64,000 nucleotides of DNA from JAGQYH01 sp041393015 (GTDB taxonomy: Bacteria; Bacteroidota; Bacteroidia; Chitinophagales; JADIYW01): the NCBI GenBank assembly GCA_041393015.1, contig JAWKKV010000005.1, positions 124,001 to 188,000 on the forward strand, written 5' to 3'. Made by a program: the position numbers and the translations under genes. Shown here piece by piece: positions 9,569-19,646 of the stretch. A model generated the notes under the pieces. The model ran no database searches. It was given only the letters and a program-made list of their open reading frames with translations, and was not told the origin of the DNA. How positions within the stretch are numbered: position 1 is the first letter of the stretch; each line of letters begins with the position of its first letter.

Positions 9569-11194
9569 GTGAGCAATAAATCATCTGTTTGGCAACCTAC
9601 TTTAATTGGAATTTCTATCGCTATAGGCATATTAGTTGGCTATGCCATTCAAGGAAGAAATAATTTATCCTCTACAAAATTTGTTACCATTGGTAAGTCA
9701 GGTAAAATAGATGAAGTTTTAGGCTACATTGATCAGAAATACGTAGAAGACGTTGACGATGAAGCCTTAAGTGATGCTGCTATTGAAGAAATTTTAAGTG
9801 AATTAGATCCGCACTCCTATTATTTAAGTGCTGAAGAAATGTCTTCTGTAAGAGAAGAAATGACCGGTAACTTTGAAGGCATTGGTGTGGAATTTTTTAT
9901 TGTGAAAGACACCATTATGGTGGTTACGCCTCTATCTGGCGGACCTTCTGAAGCATTAGGCATTCAATCTGGCGATAAAATTATAATGATAGATGATACC
10001 TTGGTAGCCGGAACCGGCATAACCAATAGCGGCGTAGTTAAGAGATTAAAAGGACCTAAAGGCACCGTAGTAAAAGTAGGTATTAAGAGAAATGGGAAAA
10101 AGGATTTGATTGATTATGAAATCAAACGCGATAGAATTCCAATTTACAGTGTTGATGCCGGATTTATGGTTGATGACAAAACCGGTTACATTAAAATAAG
10201 TCGATTTAACGCCAATACCTACAGAGAATTTAGAGAAGCTATGGAACCTATGGAAGAGGCAGGTATTAAAAATCTAGTACTTGATCTCAGACAGAATCCG
10301 GGGGGTTATTTAGAAGAAGCTATTAAAATTTTAGATGAATTTATTGACGGAAGAAAAGAGTTATTGTTTACCAAAGGAAGACAACACCCTAAATTTACTT
10401 ATAATGCTAAAAGACCGGGTGTTTTCGAGAGCGGAGAGTTAATCATTTTAATCGATCAAGGATCAGCTTCTGCGAGTGAAATATTAGCGGGTTGTGTGCA
10501 AGATTGGGATAGAGGTAAAATTATAGGTACCAGATCATTTGGAAAAGGCTTGGTGCAGGAACAATATGATTTTAAAGATGGTTCTGCCATGAGATTAACC
10601 ATTGCGAAGTATTATACTCCTTCTGGAAGATGCATTCAAAAACCTTATGTTTTTGGCGACGAACATTACGATGAAGACATGAGCAACAGATTTGATAATG
10701 GTGAGTTATTTTCTGAAGATAGCATCGCCATTATTGATTCTTTGGTTTTCTACACTAAAGTCTTAAAAAGGAAAGTATATGGCGGTGGCGGAATTGTTCC
10801 TGATGTTTTTGTACCATTTGACACCCTTGGTTACGACGATTTCTATCGACAATTGTTTCAAAATGGCTTAATGCAACAATTTGCTTACGATTATTATGCC
10901 GTTCATAAATCGGATTGGGAAGCATATAAAGATTTCAAAGATTTCAATTCCAAATTTACAATCAAGGGAAAAATAATGACGAGTTTCTTAGCGTATGTTG
11001 CAGAAAATAACATAAAAGTACCCGCCAAAATTGGAAATGAAACTGAATTCAATATTGAGAATAGATTAAAAGCTTACATGGCGAAACAACATTGGAATGG
11101 TCAAGGTTTTTATCCTGTTTTGTTAGAAAACGATAAGGCTTTTCAAATGGCGATGCAAAGCTTAAAAGATGGAAAAGCATTAGGCGCTAAATAG
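9569..11194 (+). CDS. Carboxyl-terminal processing protease, S41 family
   Basis: The protein has 541 residues and starts at GTG. No in-frame ATG lies nearby, and the N-terminal membrane anchor (GISIAIGILVGYAI) begins about 10 residues in. A PDZ domain spans roughly residues 95-180 (GIQSGDKIIMIDD). The S41 catalytic core follows, with GYIKISRF and LDLRQNPGG. The SASASE motif has Ser301 and the general base is Lys326 in FGKGLVQ, the 25-residue spacing expected for CtpA-type proteases. It is likely an envelope protease anchored in the inner membrane. It is monocistronic, with a terminator upstream and a convergent esterase downstream. Confidence 0.93.
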   Translation: MSNKSSVWQPTLIGISIAIGILVGYAIQGRNNLSSTKFVTIGKSGKIDEVLGYIDQKYVEDVDDEALSDAAIEEILSELDPHSYYLSAEEMSSVREEMTGNFEGIGVEFFIVKDTIMVVTPLSGGPSEALGIQSGDKIIMIDDTLVAGTGITNSGVVKRLKGPKGTVVKVGIKRNGKKDLIDYEIKRDRIPIYSVDAGFMVDDKTGYIKISRFNANTYREFREAMEPMEEAGIKNLVLDLRQNPGGYLEEAIKILDEFIDGRKELLFTKGRQHPKFTYNAKRPGVFESGELIILIDQGSASASEILAGCVQDWDRGKIIGTRSFGKGLVQEQYDFKDGSAMRLTIAKYYTPSGRCIQKPYVFGDEHYDEDMSNRFDNGELFSEDSIAIIDSLVFYTKVLKRKVYGGGGIVPDVFVPFDTLGYDDFYRQLFQNGLMQQFAYDYYAVHKSDWEAYKDFKDFNSKFTIKGKIMTSFLAYVAENNIKVPAKIGNETEFNIENRLKAYMAKQHWNGQGFYPVLLENDKAFQMAMQSLKDGKALGAK

Positions 11195-11216
11195 AGAGGA
11201 ACAGCAAACTAATACT

Positions 11217-11990
11217 TTACTTCTCTTTCAATTGAGCGAACACTTTAACGGAGATATACACCAATCCGGGATTTTCGGCATGTAGCCAATGTCCGGTATC
11301 TTCTATGGTTTTTAATGCTGCTTTAGGAAATATAGTTTTAAACGATTCAAATTCATCTGCATCAATATAATCTGAATTCTCTCCTTTTATAAATAAAGTA
11401 GAATGAGGAAATTGCTTCCCTTTAGCATCAAACTTCATTAGGTTATCGTAGTTTTTAACAATCGCCTCTAAATTGAGTTTCCATACATACTTTTGATCTT
11501 CTCTTTGCAAATTCTTCAACACAAATTGTCTGATACCCATATTCGGAATATACTTTTCCATAAACTCATCAGCATCTTGTCTGCTTTTAATTTGGTCTAA
11601 TGGTAAAGCCTGCATGGCATCAAATATTGCATCATGACCGCCATCGTATTCTTTCGGAGCGATATCTGCCACTATCAATTTCTCTACTAAATTGGGATAT
11701 TTTAATGCAAAATACATGGCAGCCTTTCCTCCCATTGAATGGCCTAATAAATTAATTTCTCTAAGATCGTGTTCCAAACAAAACTCATGCACGTCTTCTA
11801 CCATCGCTTCGTAACTAAACTCATCACTGTGCGGACTGTTGCCATGATTTCTCATATCAACCAAATACACAGGAAAGTGCTCACTCCAACGTTTGGCGAG
11901 TGTTTGCCAGTTATCTAAAGATCCCATTAAACCATGCAATATTACCAATGGTTTGTACTCGTAGCCGAAAAGCTTATAATTTAGTTTCAT
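11217..11990 (-). CDS. Alpha/beta-hydrolase, YbfF-type esterase
   Basis: The protein has 257 residues. It shows the oxyanion segment ILHGLMGS (17-24), DMRNHGNS, the nucleophile elbow GHSMGG with Ser85, and the C-terminal catalytic His234 in DTGHWLHAENP. Length and motifs match the YbfF family of short-chain acyl esterases. There is no signal peptide. The natural substrate is not known for the family. It converges tail-to-tail with the S41 protease. Confidence 0.88.
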   Translation of the reverse strand: MKLNYKLFGYEYKPLVILHGLMGSLDNWQTLAKRWSEHFPVYLVDMRNHGNSPHSDEFSYEAMVEDVHEFCLEHDLREINLLGHSMGGKAAMYFALKYPNLVEKLIVADIAPKEYDGGHDAIFDAMQALPLDQIKSRQDADEFMEKYIPNMGIRQFVLKNLQREDQKYVWKLNLEAIVKNYDNLMKFDAKGKQFPHSTLFIKGENSDYIDADEFESFKTIFPKAALKTIEDTGHWLHAENPGLVYISVKVFAQLKEK

Positions 11991-12171
11991 TGATTTTATT
12001 CAGTTGAATTACTTAAAGCAGAAAGCACTTAAAAAGTTCAGTAAAACTACAATCTATGTTTTTAGTAAGCAACTTATGGGAATTGGAAATTGGATACTCA
12101 TTCTCAGGTATAATTAATTATATTCGTTATACTTCAATTGATTGTTGAATTGAAAAACAACACAAACATCA

Positions 12172-12606
12172 ATGAAAAAGGTATTAGTTATCGTGGCTAT
12201 CATTCTTGCTTCCTTCTTTTTATTAAGAGAAAATATTAGCGGACCGAAAGTAAGCCAGAATGGAATTTCTACTTATCAATTGGCTGACGACCTAATGTCC
12301 AAATATGATCGAAACGCAGACCAGAAACTTAGCGTAAATGAAGAATCCTTTTTAAAGACGAAATCAGATAATCTGATAAAAATTGAATCTAGAGGACTTT
12401 TATTTACTGATGCTGATGCGTTTGGCAATGCTGACGGATATGTTTCAAAGACTGAATTGAAGCAGTATTTAGACCAATTTGACACTGATAACAATGGTGA
12501 TTTAACCAGTTATATAAATATTTTCAATTCAATATTTGGAGGTAAAAGTGAATGGACGAAGTTTGATAAAAAATACGGAGAGCGATATAAATATGAGGAA
12601 ATATAA
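12172..12606 (+). CDS. EF-hand calcium-binding protein, exported
   Basis: The protein has 144 residues. The N-terminal hydrophobic segment (VLVIVAIILASFFLL) looks like a signal anchor. Three EF-hand-like loops follow: DRNADQKLSVNEE (about 44-56), DADAFGNADGYVSKTE (about 84-99) and DTDNNGDLTS (about 105-114). The first and third carry the usual D-x-[DN]-x-[DG] ligands; the second has a longer loop. Probable extracytoplasmic calcium sensing or buffering. No family beyond EF-hand is recognised and it has no operon partners. Confidence 0.7.
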   Translation: MKKVLVIVAIILASFFLLRENISGPKVSQNGISTYQLADDLMSKYDRNADQKLSVNEESFLKTKSDNLIKIESRGLLFTDADAFGNADGYVSKTELKQYLDQFDTDNNGDLTSYINIFNSIFGGKSEWTKFDKKYGERYKYEEI

Positions 12607-12631
12607 CTCATGATAAACAAAATCAAAAATA

Positions 12632-12654
12632 ACAACTTCACTTAAGTTGTCTTT
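12632..12654 (+). terminator. Weak hairpin after the EF-hand gene
   Basis: A 7-bp stem ACAACTT/AAGTTGT with a 5-base loop (12632-12650) is followed by CTTT. It is placed as a terminator would be, but the U-run is poor. Confidence 0.35.
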
Positions 12655-12700
12655 ACACGAGTTCTAAGATGGAAAAGGCTGCTCAGATTATTTACAGTTT

Positions 12701-13024
12701 CTATTTAGATTCGGAAGAGTCCATGTTTTCACTTGATACTTTATCTCTTAAGTAATTTTTAAACTCATCAATACCTATTTCTCTATACTGATTCGATTCG
12801 TCATCTATATGAATTTTCACTTCATTTCTTTGATTATTCTCTTTCTGTTCTAAATAATAATTGAATAAACGAAATCCACTAGTCATCAATACTATTAGAA
12901 AAATAAAAATCCGTCCCTCTTTTAGCCTATTCAATCTTTGATCTTTTTCTGATAAATTATAACTAAAATAAGTGATCTTAACAGATTTTTCACTATCCGC
13001 CTTTATTGCTGTTATTACCAACAT
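12701..13024 (-). CDS. Small hypothetical membrane protein
   Basis: This is a 107-residue frame of unknown family. It has a charged N-terminus, one hydrophobic segment (about 40-57, FIFLIVLMTSGFRLFNYYL), then a strongly acidic and basic tail with LRDKVSSENMDSSESK. It is probably a single-pass inner membrane protein. It is divergent from the EamA gene 60 bp away. There is no clear ribosome binding site, which is usual in this phylum. Confidence 0.5.
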   Translation of the reverse strand: MLVITAIKADSEKSVKITYFSYNLSEKDQRLNRLKEGRIFIFLIVLMTSGFRLFNYYLEQKENNQRNEVKIHIDDESNQYREIGIDEFKNYLRDKVSSENMDSSESK

Positions 13025-13087
13025 CTATTTTCCAATTTCTAACTTCCAACATCCGTTTCCAAATAACTTTAATACCTTCGCCACTCT

Positions 13088-13951
13088 ATGTTTTCACGCG
13101 GTGTACAATACATGCTAATTTCCACTTTGGCGTTCAGTTTAATGACGGTTTGTGTAAAATATTTAAAGCATATTCCCTTTTTTGAATTGATTCTATTTCG
13201 CTCACTCGTATCCTTAGTGCTCAGTTTGGTGTACATTAAAGCAAAAGATTTAAATCCATTAGGCAACAACCGACCATTATTGATCAAAAGAGGTGTTGTA
13301 GGAACTATAGCTTTAAGTTTATTCTTCCTCTCTATCCAAAATTTACCATTAGCCAGTGCCGCCACTATTGGTTACTTATCTCCTATTTTTACCGCCATAT
13401 TTGCTGTTTTCATTCTAAATGAACGCATCATTCCTAAGCAATGGCTGTTCTTTGCCATTTCATTTTCAGGCATTGTATTAATTAAAGGATTTGATGGAAA
13501 TGTTTCTTGGTTTTATATATTAACCGGCGTCGTTGCCGCCATGCTAGCAGGTTTTGCATATAATTTTGTTCGAAAATTAAGAACTACAGATAACCCAATT
13601 GTAGTAGTTTTTTACTTCCCATTAGTAGCTACGCCTGTGATGCTTGTTTGGAGTATCTTTAATTGGGTGCAACCTGTTGGTATAGATTGGCTAGTATTAA
13701 TTGCCATGGGCATTTTAACCCAATTCGGACAAGTTTATTTATCAAAAGCACTTTATCTGGAAAATGCCGGCAGAATGACCAGTATAAAATACTTAGGAAC
13801 GGTCAATGCACTGCTCTTTAGTGTTTTCTTCTTTCATGAGTATTATTCGTTAATAAACTTACTGGGCATTCTTTTGGTTATAATGGGTGTATTACTAAAT
13901 ATCTATTACACCAGTGATAAAAAAATGAAACAACAAAGTTTGAAAGGTTAA
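13088..13951 (+). CDS. EamA/DMT-family transporter
   Basis: The protein has 287 residues and about ten predicted transmembrane helices in two EamA repeats. The first repeat has ISTLAFSLMTVCVKYLKHIPFFELILFRSL and IGYLSPIFTAIFAVFILNERI. The second ends with FFFHEYYSLINLLGILLVIMGVLLNIYY. It is an inner membrane exporter or permease of the drug/metabolite superfamily with unknown substrate. A TACCTTCG box (13073-13080) close to the TAnnTTTG consensus lies just upstream, which would leave a very short leader. Confidence 0.88.
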   Translation: MFSRGVQYMLISTLAFSLMTVCVKYLKHIPFFELILFRSLVSLVLSLVYIKAKDLNPLGNNRPLLIKRGVVGTIALSLFFLSIQNLPLASAATIGYLSPIFTAIFAVFILNERIIPKQWLFFAISFSGIVLIKGFDGNVSWFYILTGVVAAMLAGFAYNFVRKLRTTDNPIVVVFYFPLVATPVMLVWSIFNWVQPVGIDWLVLIAMGILTQFGQVYLSKALYLENAGRMTSIKYLGTVNALLFSVFFFHEYYSLINLLGILLVIMGVLLNIYYTSDKKMKQQSLKG

Positions 13952-13981
13952 CTTTACAGCATTCACAGCGGCGGATAAGGT

Positions 13982-16108
13982 ATGTATCATAAAATTTTAA
14001 GCATGAAGAGTATTGCAGCATTATTCATTTTTGTTTTGATACTGCTGTCTTGTAATGCACAACAAAAAACAAAAATCGATATGAAAACTGACGAAGATCG
14101 AAAACCCAATCATTTGATAAATGAAACAAGTCCATATTTGTTACAACATGCATATAACCCTGTTGATTGGCGCGCTTGGAATGATGCCACTTTAGAACAA
14201 GCGCAAAAAGAACAAAAATTAATCATTATAAGTATTGGATATGCAGCCTGCCATTGGTGTCATGTAATGGAACATGAATCTTTTGAAGACAGTACCGTAG
14301 CCGCCAAAATGAATAGCAACTATTTATCTATTAAAGTAGATAGAGAAGAGCGACCTGATATTGATATGATTTACATGAATGCCGCTCAAATTATTACAGG
14401 AAGAGGTGGTTGGCCTTTAAATGCTATTGCCTTGCCGGATGGCAGACCTATTTTTGCTGGCACCTATTTTCCAAAAGACAAATGGATTCAAGTATTGGAT
14501 TACTTTACAGAACTACAAAAAAATGAACCTGAAAAACTATTGGAACAAGCCAAACAAGTAACAGAAGGCATTCGTCAAGCAGACTTCTCTCCAATTAAAG
14601 AAACGCCAAGTGATTTCACTCAACAAACCTTAGATGAAATATGGAAGAATTGGGAAGGTAAAATTGATTTCCAAAATGGTGGAAGACAAGGCGCTCCTAA
14701 ATTTATGATGCCCAACAACTACGATTATTTGTTGCGCTATTATTCTTTAAGCAACAATCCAAAAGTTTTAGAAGCCATTAATGTTACACTCAATAAAATG
14801 GCTGACGGTGGTTTATACGATCATGCCGGAGGCGGTTTTGCAAGATATTCAACAGATGGTATTTGGAAAGTACCTCACTTTGAGAAAATGTTGTACGATA
14901 ATGGACAGCTCGTAAGTCTATATGCTCAAGCTTATCAACTCACAAAAAATCCTTACTATAAGCAAGTGGTAGACGAAACGTTGAATTTTGTTGAAAGAGA
15001 AATGAAAGACAAAAGCAATGGTTTCTATTCATCTTTAGATGCTGATAGCGAAGGCGAAGAAGGTAAATTCTATGTTTGGACAGCGGAAGAATTAAAAAAA
15101 ATAATCAAAGATGATTACGATTTAGTGAGCGATTATTTCTCTGTTGTTGAAAGAGGCAATTGGGAACAGAACACTAATATTCTTTTCAAAACAAAAGATG
15201 ATGCCTATTTTCTGAACAAGTATAGATTATCTGAAAAAGAATTAAAAACTAAAATAGATAAAGCCAAGCAATTGATTTTGGCGGCAAGATCGGAACGAAT
15301 TAGACCGGGATTAGACGATAAAATTCTCACTTCTTGGAATGCTTTAATGCTGAAAGGATATGTAGATGCTTACAGAGCATTTGCAGAACCTAAACACAAA
15401 GAGATGGCGCTTGCCAATGCAACTTTCATTCTAGAAAAATGCAAAAGAAGTGATGGCGGATTAAATAGAAACTTTAAAAATGGCAAATCTACCATTAATG
15501 GTTTTTTAGATGATTACAGTTTAACCATTGAAGCTTTTATAGCGCTCTACGAAATTACTTTTGACGACAAATGGCTGAATGAAGCATTAGATTTATCAGC
15601 TTATGTGATGCAACATTTCTACGATGAAGAAGCTAAAATGTTTTTTTATACTAGTGATGAAGATGCCGCTCTAATTTCAAGATCTAAAGAACTGAGCGAT
15701 AATGTAATCTCTGCTTCTAATTCATCAATGGCGAAAGCGCTGTATTATTTGGGTCAGTATTTTTATAAAGAAGACTATATTGATTTGTCTAGACAAATGT
15801 TGAATAATGTAGCTGACCAAATTACACCAAACGGTCCTTTTTATGCCAATTGGGCGAGTCTAATGACTCATTTCGTAAAAGAACCTTATGAAGTAGCTAT
15901 TGTTGGTAAAGATCTACATGAAAAAAGAAAAGCTTTCGATGAAAGCTATTTGCCACATGTTCTTTTCCTGGGAAGTGAAAAAGAAGGCGAATTAGACTTG
16001 TTAAAAGGCAAATTTATAAAAGGACAAACTACGATTTATGTCTGCCAAAAAAAGGCATGTAAACTGCCTGTTACAGAGGTTAAAGATGCATTAGACATGA
16101 TGCCCTAA
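13982..16108 (+). CDS. YyaL/DUF255 thioredoxin-domain lipoprotein (SPATA20-like)
   Basis: The protein has 708 residues. Residues 40-200 are a thioredoxin-like DUF255 domain with the motif ACHWC (Cys90, Cys93) inside GYAACHWCHVMEHESFED. The rest is an alpha/alpha six-barrel related to N-acylglucosamine epimerases (PKFMMPNNYD, GGGFARYSTDG, HFEKMLYDNG). A lipobox (LLSC, Cys24) suggests an exported lipoprotein, unlike many cytoplasmic relatives. The start could be Met8 (14003), which gives a typical 17-residue signal. An AAGG lies just before the first ATG. The family's function is poorly known. Confidence 0.9.
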   Translation: MYHKILSMKSIAALFIFVLILLSCNAQQKTKIDMKTDEDRKPNHLINETSPYLLQHAYNPVDWRAWNDATLEQAQKEQKLIIISIGYAACHWCHVMEHESFEDSTVAAKMNSNYLSIKVDREERPDIDMIYMNAAQIITGRGGWPLNAIALPDGRPIFAGTYFPKDKWIQVLDYFTELQKNEPEKLLEQAKQVTEGIRQADFSPIKETPSDFTQQTLDEIWKNWEGKIDFQNGGRQGAPKFMMPNNYDYLLRYYSLSNNPKVLEAINVTLNKMADGGLYDHAGGGFARYSTDGIWKVPHFEKMLYDNGQLVSLYAQAYQLTKNPYYKQVVDETLNFVEREMKDKSNGFYSSLDADSEGEEGKFYVWTAEELKKIIKDDYDLVSDYFSVVERGNWEQNTNILFKTKDDAYFLNKYRLSEKELKTKIDKAKQLILAARSERIRPGLDDKILTSWNALMLKGYVDAYRAFAEPKHKEMALANATFILEKCKRSDGGLNRNFKNGKSTINGFLDDYSLTIEAFIALYEITFDDKWLNEALDLSAYVMQHFYDEEAKMFFYTSDEDAALISRSKELSDNVISASNSSMAKALYYLGQYFYKEDYIDLSRQMLNNVADQITPNGPFYANWASLMTHFVKEPYEVAIVGKDLHEKRKAFDESYLPHVLFLGSEKEGELDLLKGKFIKGQTTIYVCQKKACKLPVTEVKDALDMMP

Positions 16109-16267
16109 ATTAGGCTTATCAACAATGTTTTATCAACTTTATGAGCAATTACCACATATTTGAAATAATTTAGATACTGAATTGTTAAGCATAAACATCC
16201 CAAAAGTGCGATAAACAAGGTTTCAACATAAGAATGTTTTAATTGTCGCTAGGTTAAATAGTTTACT

Positions 16268-17728
16268 ATGAAGGTTATTTGGGACTCAAAGCGGAACTGG
16301 ACAATACTATTACTAATCATAGTAATAGTAGTTATGATTTTTGGCCAAAGAGCAGTTTCTCCTTCTCAAATGAAGATGCCCACAAAAACCTACAAGCTAG
16401 ATTTAGAAGGGATAAAAGAAAGGGGTGTTTTAAGAGCTATTACCGGCAGTAATTCCTACAGTTATTTTGTATATAAAGGCACGCCAATGGGATATGAATA
16501 TGACCTTTTAAAAGCATTGGCAGAACACCTAGAGGTAGAATTAGAAATGGTGGTGGCAAAAAACACGGAAGACTTTTATCGACTGTTAAATGAAGGGAAA
16601 GGCGATATTATTGCCAATAACATCATTGTTACGAGCGATAAGAAAGAAAAGGCCGCTTTTACAGAATACTACAACTTTGTTAAGCAAGTACTCATACAGC
16701 GTAAACCCGATAACTGGTGGCAACTGTCAAAAGACAACTTGGATAAACAATTGATCCGAAATCCTATTGAGCTGATAGGCAAAGAAGTGCATGTGCAGAA
16801 AAACTCTTCTTATGCTTTGCGATTAAAAAACCTTTCTCAAGAAATTGGAGGTGATATCAATATCGTTTATCATCCCGGCAACACACCTATTGAAGAGTTA
16901 ATTCAACAAGTTTCTGAAGGTACAATTGACTATACGGTAGCGGATAATAATCTAGGCTTAATGAATGCTACTTATTTTAAGAATATTGATATAGAAACGG
17001 ATATTAGTTTCCCGCAAATGGTGGCTTGGGCAGTAAGAAAAAATTCTCCAGAATTGTTAGCGGCTATTAATGAATGGATTTTAGATGTTAGAAAAAACGG
17101 CAAATATTTATCCATTTACAATAAATATTTTAAAAATTCAAAGGCATATTCTATAAGAAAAGACAGTAATTATTTTAGTGTTACCGGTGGTTCTATTTCC
17201 ATATATGACGACCTCATTAAAAAATATGCTAAAGAATTAGATTGGGACTGGAGACTTTTAGCGGCTATGATCTTTAAAGAATCTAAATTTCAAAATGATT
17301 CAGAATCTTGGGCCGGCGCTAGAGGCTTAATGCAAATAATGCCTGCCACTGCTGAACGATTTGGAGATTCCACTCAAATTAACATTCCGGAAGCCAACAT
17401 TCGAATGGCTACCAAATACCTTAAAACGCTTTGTATCTTTTGGGAAGAAATTCCGGATAAAGAGCAAAGAATGAAGTTCATTTTGGCTTCTTATAATGTT
17501 GGAGAAGGTCATTTGTTAGATGCACGACGGCTAGCCGATAAATATGGAAAGGATAAGTCTGTTTGGGACGGTAATGTCGATTCCTTTTTAGTAAAAAAAG
17601 CTTCTCCGGAATATTATAGAGACGAAGTAGTTTACAATGGCTATTGCAGAGGTTCTGAGCCTTTCAATTATGTAAAAGATGTGATGGAAATCTACAAGCA
17701 TTACAAAGAGCATTTTCCGGAGGTATAG
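16268..17728 (+). CDS. mltF: MltF-type lytic transglycosylase
   Basis: The protein has 486 residues. An N-terminal membrane anchor (ILLLIIVIVVMIF) is followed by a periplasmic solute-binding-like domain (about 50-290; GVLRAITGSNSYSYFVYKG, GYEYDLLKALAEHL). The C-terminal SLT domain has catalytic Glu338 in FKESKFQ and the following SWAGARGLMQIMPATAERFG. This two-domain layout is that of MltF, which cleaves peptidoglycan to 1,6-anhydromuropeptides. It stands alone between the YyaL and ABC genes. Confidence 0.92.
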   Translation: MKVIWDSKRNWTILLLIIVIVVMIFGQRAVSPSQMKMPTKTYKLDLEGIKERGVLRAITGSNSYSYFVYKGTPMGYEYDLLKALAEHLEVELEMVVAKNTEDFYRLLNEGKGDIIANNIIVTSDKKEKAAFTEYYNFVKQVLIQRKPDNWWQLSKDNLDKQLIRNPIELIGKEVHVQKNSSYALRLKNLSQEIGGDINIVYHPGNTPIEELIQQVSEGTIDYTVADNNLGLMNATYFKNIDIETDISFPQMVAWAVRKNSPELLAAINEWILDVRKNGKYLSIYNKYFKNSKAYSIRKDSNYFSVTGGSISIYDDLIKKYAKELDWDWRLLAAMIFKESKFQNDSESWAGARGLMQIMPATAERFGDSTQINIPEANIRMATKYLKTLCIFWEEIPDKEQRMKFILASYNVGEGHLLDARRLADKYGKDKSVWDGNVDSFLVKKASPEYYRDEVVYNGYCRGSEPFNYVKDVMEIYKHYKEHFPEV

Positions 17729-17800
17729 ATTTCTTTTTAAAAGAGAACAAACCTGTTTCATTACGTTAATAATTTACTATACTTTCTGTAGTAATATTAG

Positions 17801-17828
17801 TTTAATAAGCATTGCAGTATTTTTGCAC
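17801..17828 (+). promoter_or_regulatory. Probable promoter with TATTTTTG for the ABC transporter gene
   Basis: TATTTTTG, an exact TAnnTTTG match, lies a few bases before the ATG at 17831. This leaves a very short or absent 5' leader. The -33 element is weak. Confidence 0.5.
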
Positions 17829-17830
17829 CG

Positions 17831-19609
17831 ATGAGTGAAAAGAATATTTCAGATCAAAAGAAAGATAGTGCCGGGTTAGGAAATCTAAAATTCCTATTAT
17901 CCTATATTGCTCCCTACAAATGGATCTTCATTTTAGGCTTGTTTAGCTTAGCTATTTCAACTGTTGCAGTGCTTGCCATTCCTGCTGTTTTAAAGCAATT
18001 AGTGAGTGGATTTGATTTACCCAAGGCAGAGTTTATTGCTCTAAGAAACAAATTGATACTAGCTTCAGTAGCTATTTTAGCCATTCAAGCTATATTTTCC
18101 TATATCAGAACTTACACTTTTGCGTACGTTACAGAAAAAGGTATGGGCAAAATTAGAACCGACCTTTATGGAAAAATAATACAATCAAAAATTGAGTTTT
18201 TTGATAAAACACGAGTTGGTGAATTGTTGAGCAGAATTACTTCTGATGTAGTGACCTTACAAGATGCCTTTTCTATTCATACAGCTGAATTAATTAGACA
18301 AACCATTATTATAGTTGGTGGAGCCGGCTTATTGTTTTATTTATCGTGGGAGTTGTCGCTTTATATGTTTTTATCATTGCCCATTTTTATTGGATTAGCA
18401 TTTTACTTTGGCAAGTTTATCAAGCGATTCTCTAAAGAAAAGCAAAGTGCTTTAGCATCCTCTAGTATTTTTGCTGAAGAAGCTTTTGGAAATATTAGAG
18501 TTGTAAAAGCTTTTAACCAAACGGAAACTGAAAAAAAGAAATACACTGCTTCTATTAGAGATGTAGTTGATATCGCGATTAAAGGAGCCAAATACCGAGG
18601 AGCTTTTATTTCATTTGTAGTCATTGGTTTGTTTGGCGTACTGTTTTTAATTTTCTTTAAAGCAGCTGGATTAGGACAACAAGGCGTTATTGATAGTGGA
18701 GATTTAGTAGCTTTTGTTTTTTACACGGGCTTGATTGGTGGCTCCATAGCCGGTTTAGGAAATTTGGCCACTCAATTTCAAAGTATTTTAGGAAGCACTG
18801 AACGTATTGTTGATTTAATTAAAAAGGAAAATGAACACGTTGGTCTTAACTTAGAACCGATAGATTTAAAAGGCGCTATTACTTTTTCTGATGTTAGTTT
18901 TTCTTATCCTTCCCGAAAAGAAATTAGTGTTTTAAAGAACATTACCTTTAAAGTTAACCAAGGAGAAAGCGTAGCGTTAATTGGACATTCCGGTGCAGGG
19001 AAATCAACTATTTTTCAATTATTATTGCAATTTTACAACGTTGATAGTGGCGCTATTTATTATGATGAATTTTTAGGCAGTGAACACCATCCAACTATTT
19101 TAAGAGATCATATTTCTATTGTACCGCAAGAAGTTGTTTTATTTGGTGGAACCATAGCAGATAATATTGCTTATGGCAAACAAAATGCAACAAGAGCTGA
19201 AATTGAAGCAGCCGCTAAAGAAGCCAATGCCTTAGATTTTATCAATAGTTTCCCTGATGGATTAGATACTTTAGTAGGTGAAAGAGGTATTAAATTATCT
19301 GGCGGACAACGACAAAGAATTGCGATTGCTAGAGCTATTTTAAAAGATCCTGCTCTCCTATTGTTAGATGAAGCAACAAGTTCATTAGATGCAGAATCTG
19401 AGAAGTTGATTCAAGCAGCTTTAGACAAATTGATGCAAAATAGAACGACCATCATCATTGCCCATCGATTATCTACCATTAGAAATGCAGATAGAATTTT
19501 AGTAATGAATAATGGTTCTATTATTGAAAGTGGTACGCACGATGAATTGATTGAAGATGCTAGTGGCTTATACACGCATTTATTGAAGCTACAGTATCAG
19601 ATCGCTTAG
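17831..19609 (+). CDS. MsbA-type ABC exporter (fused permease-ATPase)
   Basis: The protein has 592 residues. A six-helix type I exporter domain (about 25-320) includes the conserved IEFFDKTRVGELLSRITSDV loop. The nucleotide-binding domain has Walker A GHSGAGKST, signature LSGGQRQRIAIARAIL, Walker B LLLLDEATS and the switch His in IIIAHRLST. It likely works as a homodimer in the inner membrane. The lipid or drug substrate cannot be told from sequence. The convergent neighbour is a DUF2490 gene. Confidence 0.93.
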   Translation: MSEKNISDQKKDSAGLGNLKFLLSYIAPYKWIFILGLFSLAISTVAVLAIPAVLKQLVSGFDLPKAEFIALRNKLILASVAILAIQAIFSYIRTYTFAYVTEKGMGKIRTDLYGKIIQSKIEFFDKTRVGELLSRITSDVVTLQDAFSIHTAELIRQTIIIVGGAGLLFYLSWELSLYMFLSLPIFIGLAFYFGKFIKRFSKEKQSALASSSIFAEEAFGNIRVVKAFNQTETEKKKYTASIRDVVDIAIKGAKYRGAFISFVVIGLFGVLFLIFFKAAGLGQQGVIDSGDLVAFVFYTGLIGGSIAGLGNLATQFQSILGSTERIVDLIKKENEHVGLNLEPIDLKGAITFSDVSFSYPSRKEISVLKNITFKVNQGESVALIGHSGAGKSTIFQLLLQFYNVDSGAIYYDEFLGSEHHPTILRDHISIVPQEVVLFGGTIADNIAYGKQNATRAEIEAAAKEANALDFINSFPDGLDTLVGERGIKLSGGQRQRIAIARAILKDPALLLLDEATSSLDAESEKLIQAALDKLMQNRTTIIIAHRLSTIRNADRILVMNNGSIIESGTHDELIEDASGLYTHLLKLQYQIA

Positions 19610-19646
19610 TTTCTATACTCTTTTGTAGAGAATAAATAAGTTAAGA